Assembly: GCA_945971355.1 (NCBI GenBank)
Contig: CAMFPD010000057.1
Coordinates: 1 to 11,638, forward strand
DNA length: 11,638 nucleotides
Origin: an uncultured Lachnobacterium sp.
GTDB taxonomy: Bacteria; Bacillota; Clostridia; Lachnospirales; Lachnospiraceae
Direction of reading: 5' to 3'
Positions 1 through 4,843 of this stretch are shown here, one piece after another. A program made the position numbers and the translations under genes. The first letter of the stretch is position 1, and every line of letters starts with the position of its first letter. Below the pieces are notes generated by a model, which was not told the DNA's origin, ran no database searches, and saw only the letters and a program-made list of their open reading frames with translations.

Positions 1-21
1 TAGTTATGTAAATTCTTCTTA

Positions 22-95
22 ATAAAATTAGTATAACAATATTTTCTATGTTTTCATACTTCGGTATAATATAATTGTTTTTACGAATTCGAATT
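22..95 (+). repeat. 74-bp promoter-bearing repeat, copy A
   Basis: This stretch aligns without gaps to 3125-3198, with about 63 of 74 positions identical. It holds overlapping TATAAT boxes at 65-70 and 70-75, a TTTCTA that could serve as a -35 at 43-48, and ends about 15 bp before the start codon of the peptidase gene. Similarity stops before the ribosome site, so what is shared is the promoter and leader, not coding sequence. It is either a duplicated promoter or a dispersed element that carries one. Confidence 0.7.
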
Positions 96-110
96 GAAAG
101 GGGATATATT

Positions 111-968
111 ATGAAACAGTTAATCGTTATAGCTGATATGGAAGGAGCAAGCGGAATATTTGATTCAAATAGAGAAGCTTGCTATCATGAGGAGATGTAT
201 CCACAAGGCACATTATGGAGATCGTATGGCAGAGCATGTATTACCAGCGATGTTCTTGCTGTATGTAATGCAGCAATTGATATGGGTATAGATGATATTC
301 TCTTATATGATATGCATTACGCTGGATGCAAGGAATACAATGTTATACTTGAGGTTCTTCCAGCCCAGGTCCGGGTGTTTGATCTTGAGGATAGATGTGT
401 AGATTGGGGCAGGATAAGGGGACAGGCTGCGACGCATCCATATGGTATTGTAACGGTGGGTCAGCATGCGAGAAACGGAGAGACTAATGCTTATTTTGCA
501 CATACTATTCACACACCGCCGATTGAATCATTCTGGATTAACGGAATTCATGTGGCTGAAATCGGAGAAAGTGTCATGTGCTTCAGTGGTGTGCCATTCA
601 TCGCAAATGTTGGATGTGCGGCTTCCCATAAAGAAGCTATGGAATTATCTTCTACTGTCTCGTGTATTACTGTAAAAAATAAGGAAGCTATTTGGGAGCC
701 ATCACGGGAAGAAACATATCCCATTATCTATGATGGCATCAAAGAAGCTATGAATGATTATCAGAGGAAGGTTCCCTATCCGGAACAAGAGATGTATTCA
801 TGCAAGATGTACCTTACAGACGGTTACCATTTTGAAAGCCCAAGGAAGTTCTCGTGGAGAGGAACCTTTTCTAATCAATGCGCAGCATGGGAAACGCATG
901 ATATCCAAACGGCTTTGAGCCTGTTTTGGAAGGTTCATGAATATATAAAATCTGACAAGGATCAATAA
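111..968 (+). CDS. M55 family D-aminopeptidase (DppA-like)
   Basis: This 285-residue protein looks like a complete M55 metallopeptidase, the DppA family of zinc-dependent D-aminopeptidases that act on D-amino-acid peptides in the cytoplasm. The N-terminus carries the DMEG motif (D9, E11), followed by DMHYAG (H69), GQHARN (H119) and the AEIGE segment (E150). These match the order and spacing of the DppA metal ligands D8, E10, H60, H104 and E133. The catalytic region around H131/H134 is less like B. subtilis DppA, so the substrate is uncertain. I chose ATG at 111 because AAAGGGG lies just upstream and MKQLIVIADMEG starts as the family does; a TTG at 75 in frame has no ribosome site. No dpp transporter genes are adjacent, unlike the B. 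subtilis dipeptide operon. A small membrane protein gene follows 30 nt downstream. Confidence 0.87.
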   Translation: MKQLIVIADMEGASGIFDSNREACYHEEMYPQGTLWRSYGRACITSDVLAVCNAAIDMGIDDILLYDMHYAGCKEYNVILEVLPAQVRVFDLEDRCVDWGRIRGQAATHPYGIVTVGQHARNGETNAYFAHTIHTPPIESFWINGIHVAEIGESVMCFSGVPFIANVGCAASHKEAMELSSTVSCITVKNKEAIWEPSREETYPIIYDGIKEAMNDYQRKVPYPEQEMYSCKMYLTDGYHFESPRKFSWRGTFSNQCAAWETHDIQTALSLFWKVHEYIKSDKDQ

Positions 969-998
969 CACATTTTCCAATTTAATGCGGAGGTAGTT

Positions 999-1196
999 AT
1001 GAAAAAAATATTAGCATGCTTATCTTGGATAATAGCAATTTTAGGAGCTGGTTCGATATGTATATCTACTTGGCTTATCGATAATTACATTATGTTTTAT
1101 ATCGGGTGGGGCCTATTGATTGTAGGAATCATTTGTATATTACTAACTTGTAAAAAATCTCGAGAATTTATTTTCAATTTACTTGATTTTATTTGA
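999..1196 (+). CDS. small two-helix membrane protein, unknown function
   Basis: I do not recognise this 65-residue protein. It starts at an ATG with GGAGG at 989-993, a 5-nt spacer, so translation is well supported. It has a short basic N-terminus (MKK), two hydrophobic stretches at about residues 4-27 and 31-50, then a charged CKKSRE segment and a short hydrophobic tail. It lies 30 nt after the peptidase stop with no terminator between them and is probably cotranscribed with it. Nothing in the sequence suggests a catalytic role. Confidence 0.65.
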   Translation: MKKILACLSWIIAILGAGSICISTWLIDNYIMFYIGWGLLIVGIICILLTCKKSREFIFNLLDFI

Positions 1197-1206
1197 GATA
1201 GTAATT

Positions 1207-1239
1207 TTGTTTCATTGGCAGCTGAGAGTTATGGAACAA
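1207..1239. terminator. weak hairpin between convergent genes
   Basis: TTGTTTCAT (1207-1215) can pair with ATGGAACAA (1231-1239), nine pairs including one G-U, around a 15-nt loop. It lies in the gap between the rightward small membrane gene and the leftward MATE gene. The T tract after it is poor on both strands, so a terminator role is only suggested by position. Confidence 0.25.
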
Positions 1240-1263
1240 TTCATAAAAGTTTATTTTCTATCC

Positions 1264-2591
1264 TTAATAACCATACCCATTCTTCTGCCTGACCAAAAAG
1301 CACACCGATATAAATAGTGTAAGTGTTTCAGCTACTGCTGTTGCCCACCATATACCGTTGATTCCAAAAATAAGTGGTAGCACCATCACTATTATCACCT
1401 GAAATGCAAACGTTCTCGTAAAAGAAATTATTGCAGAAACTTTCCCGTTATTAAGGGCAGTAAAAAATGCAGATGCAAATATATTAATTCCTACAATCAA
1501 AAAAGAAACCGAATAAATTCTAAATGCATTCTCTGTCAATTTCATAAGATTATCATCATATCCAACATATAGTTTTGCAAGTGGTGTCGATAAAATTTCC
1601 GATAGGATAAACATACCCAGGCATGTTACAAATATGATGTTTTTACTTTTCCCATATACATTCTTTAATTCACTGTGATTTCCTGCACCATAATTGAAGC
1701 CTACAACCGGCTCCACCCCATTGAATATCCTATGAATACAGCAATAAAAATAAAACTCACATACATGATTACTCCATATGCAGATACACCACTTTCTCCT
1801 GCATATTTCATCAACTGAAAATTGTAAATCATGCTGACCACACTTAGAGATATATTGGTTACAAATTCCGATGCTCCGTTCCCCGCAGCCTTAATCAATG
1901 AAGATACTGACCTGTCAGCTCTCCCAAGTTTTAATAAACTGCTGTTTGGTAATGAAAGATAAATAAGCGGGACAATACCACCCACACATTGACTTAATGT
2001 TGTCGTAAGTGCAGCACCATTTACACCCATTGAAAGTTTTGCCACAAATATGTAATCCCCAATAATATTCGTTACACCTGCTAACACTGTGATTGCAAAT
2101 CCGAGCTGAGGTTTCTCTGCAACAATCAAAAAACTCTGAAACATATTCTGGAGCATAAAAGGTACTAATGCTATAAGAATAATTCTTCCATATGACACAC
2201 AATAAGGATGCATTTCATCTGTCGCACCTAACAGTACAGCGACTTTACTTAATCCTATCTCTCCTCCAATTGTAACAATAATTCCGATTATAATAACAAC
2301 ATATGTGAGAAGAGAAAATACAGCATTTGCCCTTTTCTTATCACCGATTCCCAGATAAAATGCTATAAGAGCAGTTCCCCTAGAACCAATCATAAATCCA
2401 ATTGCAGAGAAAAACATCAGAAAAGGCATAATTAAATTAATAGATGCAAACGGAATATTACCTGTATAATTTGATACAAAATACCCGTCTACTACACCGT
2501 ACACAGATGTAAACACCATCATTCCAATAGAAGGCAGGGTAAATCGCAATAGTTTCTTATATGAAAAATGATCTGATAACTGAATATCCAT
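1264..2591 (-). pseudogene. MATE family efflux pump, broken by a one-base frameshift
   Basis: Two adjacent reading frames together spell one MATE (multidrug and toxic compound extrusion) cation-coupled efflux protein. The N-terminal piece (2591 down to 1701, 296 residues) begins MDIQLSDHFSYKK and has the family's first helices, including PSIGMMVFTSVYGVVDG. It runs into IGYSMGWSRL and stops. The other piece (from 1716 down to 1264) starts EPVVGFNYGAGN, the family's typical continuation of GYSMG. One extra G in the GGGG run (complement of 1716-1719) restores GYSMGVEPVVGFNYG and gives about 442 residues, the usual MATE length. The start overlaps the marR stop by one base (TAATG), so the pump is translationally coupled to its regulator. 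As sequenced, the product would lack its last third. It could be true decay or a homopolymer error in the assembly. Confidence 0.85.
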
Positions 2592-3028
2592 TATAATAAA
2601 ATCTCCATTTCTTTTACCCTTTCGTTGAACTCTTCTAGATATTTTTTATTTAATTCAACAAAAATATTCTGTTCTTCTTTACTCCATGAATGGAAAATTG
2701 CGTTTTCTATTTCAATTATTCTTTCAGCTGTTTTTGCTGATAGTTCTTTTCCCATTTCGGTAAGATATACTAAAGTATTTCTTCCTGTCCCCTGCTCAAT
2801 TCTAATATATCCTTTCTTCTCCATCTTCTTAATTGCTGAATTAATTGTAGTTTTTCCCAGACCACTATTCTTATAAATGGCACTCTGATTACAACCATCA
2901 CCCAGATCACATAAAATATATAAAATATCAAATTCGCTGTCCGAAATGCCAAGTTTTACACACACTTCATGATAGGCAGCATTGATATTGCCCAAAATCT
3001 GATTAAACTCTTTAAATGCTACTTCCAT
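2591..3028 (-). CDS. MarR family transcriptional regulator
   Basis: This 145-residue protein has the MarR layout: an N-terminal dimerisation helix, a winged helix-turn-helix (recognition region around GLGKTTINSAIKKMEKKGYI), a wing with the EQGTGRNTLVYLT pattern, and a long C-terminal dimerisation helix. I chose ATG at 3028 because GGGAGG lies 7 nt upstream; an in-frame TTG at 3049 would swallow that ribosome site. Its stop overlaps the start of the MATE pump gene by one base, the common marR-pump operon in which the repressor responds to a drug-like ligand. The promoter directly upstream contains paired 15-bp inverted arms, which implies autoregulation. The ligand cannot be read from the sequence. 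Confidence 0.9.
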   Translation of the reverse strand: MEVAFKEFNQILGNINAAYHEVCVKLGISDSEFDILYILCDLGDGCNQSAIYKNSGLGKTTINSAIKKMEKKGYIRIEQGTGRNTLVYLTEMGKELSAKTAERIIEIENAIFHSWSKEEQNIFVELNKKYLEEFNERVKEMEILL

Positions 3029-3049
3029 ATATAGCCTCCCAAATAGCAA

Positions 3050-3091
3050 TGTCCGAAAACGTACCTTGTAAATATAGTACGATTTCGGACA
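3050..3091. promoter_or_regulatory. probable MarR operator (two 15-bp inverted arms)
   Basis: TGTCCGAAAACGTAC (3050-3064) and GTACGATTTCGGACA (3077-3091) are inverted copies matching at 14 of 15 positions around a 12-bp spacer. Each arm is itself a partial dyad of the form GTnCGnnnnCGnAC, as expected for a MarR dimer site. One arm fills the -35/-10 spacer of the leftward marR promoter and the other begins near its transcription start, so bound protein would block RNA polymerase. Confidence 0.75.
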
Positions 3092-3099
3092 TATGTCAA
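3071..3099 (-). promoter_or_regulatory. sigma-A type promoter of the marR-MATE operon
   Basis: Reading leftward, TTGACA (complement of 3094-3099) is followed after exactly 17 bp by TATATT (complement of 3071-3076). The predicted start is near 3064, about 36 nt before the marR ATG. The match to consensus and the embedded operator arms make this the best-supported promoter in the window. Confidence 0.8.
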
Positions 3100-3124
3100 T
3101 AAAAATCTTTCTACCTTAACAACG

Positions 3125-3198
3125 ATAAAATTAATATAAGAATAGTTTCTATATTTTCATACTTCGACATGATATAATTAGTTTTGCGAATTTGAATT
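3125..3198 (+). repeat. 74-bp promoter-bearing repeat, copy B
   Basis: This is the second copy of the element at 22-95, gap-free with about 11 differences. It holds an extended -10 box, TGATATAAT (3170-3178), aligned with the TATAAT at 70-75 of copy A. It ends 22 bp before the start codon of the sat-like gene. The genes behind the two copies are unrelated, so the element was copied on its own or with a lost passenger. Confidence 0.7.
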
Positions 3199-3220
3199 TA
3201 CAGTATAGGCGAGGTGTATC

Positions 3221-3750
3221 ATGATAAGTATTAAAATAATAGATAAAGCGCACAAAGATGATATAAATATTCCCAATGAACCATTTCAGTTAATCGGAAA
3301 AATGATACCATCCTATGTAGATGGACAATGGGATTACAGTGTTCGCTATTTAATGAAAAGGATATAACAGAGATGTGCTTCCCAGATGAAAACTACAATT
3401 TTGCAGAAATGAATAATAACAGCATATTTATCGGTGCATACGATGATGATAAATGTGTAGGTCTTGCAATTTTGCAGGATGCCTGGTTCAGATATATGTA
3501 TCTATATGATTTAAAAGTATCAAAAGGGTATCGGCATATGGGTGTTGGAACTGCATTGATGGAGAAAGCAAAAGAAGTAAGTAAAGCTCACAATTACTCT
3601 GGAATCTATACACAAGGTCAGGACAACAATCTTTTTGCGTGCCTTTTCTACATAAAAACAGGCTTCCATATCGGAGGTTTAGACACAAATGTGTATAAAG
3701 GCACAAAGCAAGAAGGAAAGGCAGACATTATTTTTTATTTGGATTGCTAA
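3221..3750 (+). pseudogene. streptothricin acetyltransferase-like GNAT (SatA/Sat4 type), frameshifted
   Basis: The ATG at 3221 (GAGG at 3211-3214) opens a frame reading MISIKIIDKAHKDDIN, then PNEPFQLIGKMIPSYVDGQWDYS, which closely follows the N-terminus of streptothricin N-acetyltransferases (PSEPFEVIGKIIPRYENENWTFT in Sat4). That frame stops at about 3367. The matching remainder continues in another frame from about 3350 to 3750, with the acetyl-CoA motif GYRHMGVGTA and the family's QDNNLFACLFYIKTGF and LDTNVY segments. Restoring one T in the TTTA run near 3350 joins both into about 176 residues, close to the 180 of Sat4. The enzyme would acetylate streptothricin-type antibiotics using acetyl-CoA. 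As sequenced, no full product is made, although a 140-residue fragment with the CoA-binding half remains open. Substrate is inferred from family resemblance only. Confidence 0.8.
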
Positions 3751-3778
3751 ATCCCAAGTTTTAGAGCTAGGGAAATAA

Positions 3779-3913
3779 GATTTTAGCGAGCTGATTAATG
3801 TGAGATGCGCATTGGCATCAATAGGGTTTATTGAAAAATCAGGAAATGTCTTTTATAGGGATGAAACTATTGATAAGGAAATTGATGGCTTATCATTTTG
3901 GAGTGTGATATAA
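3779..3913 (+). pseudogene. C-terminal remnant of an acetyltransferase-like gene
   Basis: A 44-codon open stretch with no start codon or ribosome site ends in TAA at 3911-3913. It reads DFSELINVRCALASIGFIEKS, then GNVFYRDETIDKEIDGL, with coding-like composition. The 'GFIEKSGNVFYRDE' pattern resembles the end of GNAT acetyltransferases, where a GF pair follows the last helix. An in-frame stop at 3776 and loss of everything upstream mark it as debris, probably from a rearrangement between its two acetyltransferase neighbours. The GNAT assignment is tentative. Confidence 0.45.
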
Positions 3914-3914
3914 T
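3906..3914 (+). promoter_or_regulatory. extended -10 promoter for the GNAT gene
   Basis: TGATATAAT is an extended -10 element (TG, one base, then a perfect TATAAT at 3909-3914). No good -35 lies at 16-18 bp; a TTGATG at 3882-3887 is 21 bp away. The start would be near 3920, giving a leader of about 40 nt before the ATG at 3960. It overlaps the stop codon of the gene remnant. Confidence 0.5.
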
Positions 3915-3959
3915 CGGCTCTATCAATTATGTATTATTAATTTATTATGGAGTTAGATT

Positions 3960-4472
3960 ATGATTTTTTTAAAAGAAGCAAACATGGAAGATGCTCAAAA
4001 GGAATATGAATTTATCACTCAGTTACCTGAAGACGAAAATGGATTTACTAACAGAGATTTTGGTTGCAGTTATGAAGAGTTTACAGAGAAAATTCTACCT
4101 AGATATATAGATAAGGCTAAAGGAATTAATCTAACACCTGGACATGTACCCGGAACAGAGTTTTTCCTTTGGGATGATGATAAAATTGTAGGGTTATTTA
4201 GAATTCGTCATTATTTGTGTGAGGCTCTCGCAAATGGAGCTGGCCACATAGGCTATGGTATAAGGAAGGAATATCGAGGTATGGGTTATGCTAATGAGGG
4301 ATTAAGACTTGCTATTGAAAAAGCATGGTCTATTATTCCAGAAGATGAAATCTATATGTCAGTTCATAAGGATAATCCAGCATCGCTAAAGGCTCAACTA
4401 AAAAATGGTGCCTACATTCATCACGAAGATGATAAAGAGTTCTACACAAGAATCAATAAAAGTACTTGTTAA
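3960..4472 (+). CDS. GNAT family N-acetyltransferase
   Basis: This complete 170-residue protein is a GNAT acetyltransferase of the general type annotated as predicted acetyltransferase (COG3981-like). The acetyl-CoA pyrophosphate-binding motif is at residues 106-111 (RGMGYA, the R-x-x-G-x-A pattern) after the beta-4 segment HIGYGIRKEY. The C-terminal half has HKDNPASLKAQLKNGAY, the usual 'N-x-x-S' helix before the last strands. Start ATG at 3960 has GGAG at 3949-3952, 7 nt away. It has its own extended -10 promoter and is monocistronic. The acceptor substrate cannot be inferred. It is distinct from the broken sat-like gene upstream and shows no sign of damage. Confidence 0.87.
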   Translation: MIFLKEANMEDAQKEYEFITQLPEDENGFTNRDFGCSYEEFTEKILPRYIDKAKGINLTPGHVPGTEFFLWDDDKIVGLFRIRHYLCEALANGAGHIGYGIRKEYRGMGYANEGLRLAIEKAWSIIPEDEIYMSVHKDNPASLKAQLKNGAYIHHEDDKEFYTRINKSTC

Positions 4473-4488
4473 AACCAACATATTTAAA

Positions 4489-4520
4489 AGAACCCTGAGA
4501 GTGCTAGTTCCCAGGATTCT
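4489..4520 (-). terminator. terminator of the toxin mRNA with a kissing-type loop
   Basis: The arms 4489-4500 and 4509-4520 pair over 12 positions, ten Watson-Crick and two that differ, one or both able to wobble, with an 8-nt loop. Read leftward the stem is followed by TTT AAA. The leftward loop is ACUAGCAC, whose CUAGCAC is complementary to the loop of the terminator at 4805-4830. CUAG also fits the YUNR U-turn pattern known from kissing antisense loops. It also lies 17 bp past the rightward GNAT stop, but the T tract on that side is poor. Confidence 0.6.
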
Positions 4521-4560
4521 AAAGTTCATTACGGAGAACTACACCGCTAGGCTAGTGCTG

Positions 4561-4647
4561 TCATTCATCTCTGTCTAACCATTTGCAAATGTAGTAGCCA
4601 ACTACAGATGCCAGCACAGAGATAAGTAAAGTGGTTATGTACTCCAA
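4561..4647 (-). CDS. candidate type I toxin: 28-residue single-helix membrane peptide
   Basis: This short frame begins with TTG at 4647, 8 nt after AAGGAGG of a perfect anti-16S site (AAGGAGGTGA, complement of 4653-4662), and ends with TGA at 4561. The peptide opens MEYITTLLISVLASVVGYY, one continuous hydrophobic helix, and closes with ICKWLDRDE, a charged tail with a Trp at the membrane border. That layout (under 35 residues, one helix, W-L-D near a charged C-terminus) is typical of Fst/Ldr-like type I toxins, which depolarise the membrane when overproduced. It has its own promoter and terminator, and its start region is complementary to the adjacent small RNA. Sequence identity to a named toxin family is not claimed. 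Confidence 0.7.
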   Translation of the reverse strand: MEYITTLLISVLASVVGYYICKWLDRDE

Positions 4648-4655
4648 ACAAGTCA
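4623..4655. repeat. direct repeat DR1, toxin copy (spans toxin start codon)
   Basis: This 33-bp stretch matches 4767-4798 at 27 positions with one gap: TAAGTAAAG and GGTTATG are identical, and TCCA and AGTCA are shared further on. It covers the first eight codons of the toxin, its TTG start and the end of its Shine-Dalgarno sequence. The two copies are transcribed in opposite directions, so the RNAs can pair; three of the five mismatches become G-U pairs. Confidence 0.75.
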
Positions 4656-4674
4656 CCTCCTTCCTGCTGGAAAG
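4656..4674 (-). promoter_or_regulatory. 5' hairpin partly hiding the toxin ribosome site
   Basis: In the leftward toxin leader, CUUUCC (4674-4669) can pair with GGAAGG (4664-4659) around an AGCA loop, six pairs with one G-U. GGAAGG overlaps the first half of the AAGGAGG site. Such self-sequestering leaders are known for Fst and other type I toxins and keep basal translation low. Confidence 0.45.
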
Positions 4675-4690
4675 AGTCGACAGCAAAAAT

Positions 4691-4719
4691 ATAATAACAC
4701 GAAAATATGTTCGATACAA
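4691..4719 (-). promoter_or_regulatory. toxin promoter
   Basis: Reading leftward, TTGTAT (complement of 4714-4719) and TATTAT (complement of 4691-4696) are separated by 17 bp. The start would be near 4684, giving a leader of about 37 nt that contains the ribosome-site hairpin. Confidence 0.55.
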
Positions 4720-4728
4720 GATTTTGAC

Positions 4729-4757
4729 TTGATTTTTATGAAAAATGATAGTAGTAT
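4729..4757 (+). promoter_or_regulatory. promoter of the candidate antitoxin RNA
   Basis: TTGATT (4729-4734) and TAGTAT (4752-4757) are separated by 17 bp and point rightward, predicting a start near 4764. It sits back to back with the toxin promoter; the two -35 boxes are 9 bp apart. The -10 is not a perfect match. Confidence 0.5.
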
Positions 4758-4766
4758 GTACTTAGC

Positions 4767-4798
4767 TAAGTAAAGCGGTTATGATTCCATGCGAGTCA
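4767..4798. repeat. direct repeat DR1, antitoxin copy
   Basis: This is the partner of 4623-4655 and forms the 5' half of the predicted small RNA. A second, shorter repeat pair lies at the terminators: 4497-4510 and 4811-4824 match at 12 of 14 positions around GTGCTAG. Confidence 0.75.
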
Positions 4799-4800
4799 AG

Positions 4801-4835
4801 AAAAGGTCTAGAGGGTGCTAGCTCTAGACCTTTTT
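4801..4835. terminator. strong bidirectional terminator (small RNA and HD-GYP gene)
   Basis: GGTCTAGAG (4805-4813) and CTCTAGACC (4822-4830) form a perfect 9-bp stem with an 8-nt loop, flanked by AAAA on the left and TTTTT on the right. Rightward it ends the small RNA. Leftward it lies 9 nt after the HD-GYP stop codon at 4844 and is followed by TTTT, so it ends that mRNA as well. Confidence 0.88.
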
Positions 4836-4843
4836 CATTTTTG

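Larger units (their letters stand above)
4764..4835 (+). ncRNA. candidate antitoxin small RNA (about 72 nt)
   Basis: A rightward promoter, no open reading frame and a strong intrinsic terminator define a short RNA. Its 5' half (4767-4798) repeats the + strand across the toxin start, so it can pair for about 32 nt with the toxin mRNA over the end of its ribosome site, start codon and first codons. Its terminator loop, GGUGCUAG, is complementary over 7 nt to the toxin terminator loop. A two-step mechanism follows: loop-loop kissing at the 3' ends, then pairing at the 5' repeats that blocks translation. This is how RNA II acts on RNA I in the pAD1 par system, although there the genes are convergent. 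The exact 5' end is inferred. Confidence 0.6.

Noticed and set aside
57..68. ATAC-TTCG-GTAT mini-hairpin with a UUCG loop in repeat copy A
   Set aside because: In copy B the same positions read ATAC-TTCG-ACAT and cannot pair, so the hairpin is not a conserved feature of the element.
1701..1725. Programmed -1 frameshifting in the MATE gene
   Set aside because: The GGGG run does not form an X-XXY-YYZ slippery heptamer in the right phase, I see no downstream stimulatory structure, and MATE pumps are not known to use recoding. Deletion or sequencing error is simpler.
3758..3769. GTTTTAGAGCTA, identical to the start of the S. pyogenes Cas9 crRNA repeat
   Set aside because: It is a single 12-mer with no second repeat, spacers, tracrRNA anti-repeat or cas genes nearby. 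The bases after it do not follow the crRNA or tracrRNA pattern. Chance is the likely cause.
4561..4660. Alternative toxin frame starting at the TTG seven bases upstream (frame beginning LFGVHNHF)
   Set aside because: Its spacing to the ribosome site is only about 4 nt and its product is not a clean membrane helix, unlike the chosen frame.
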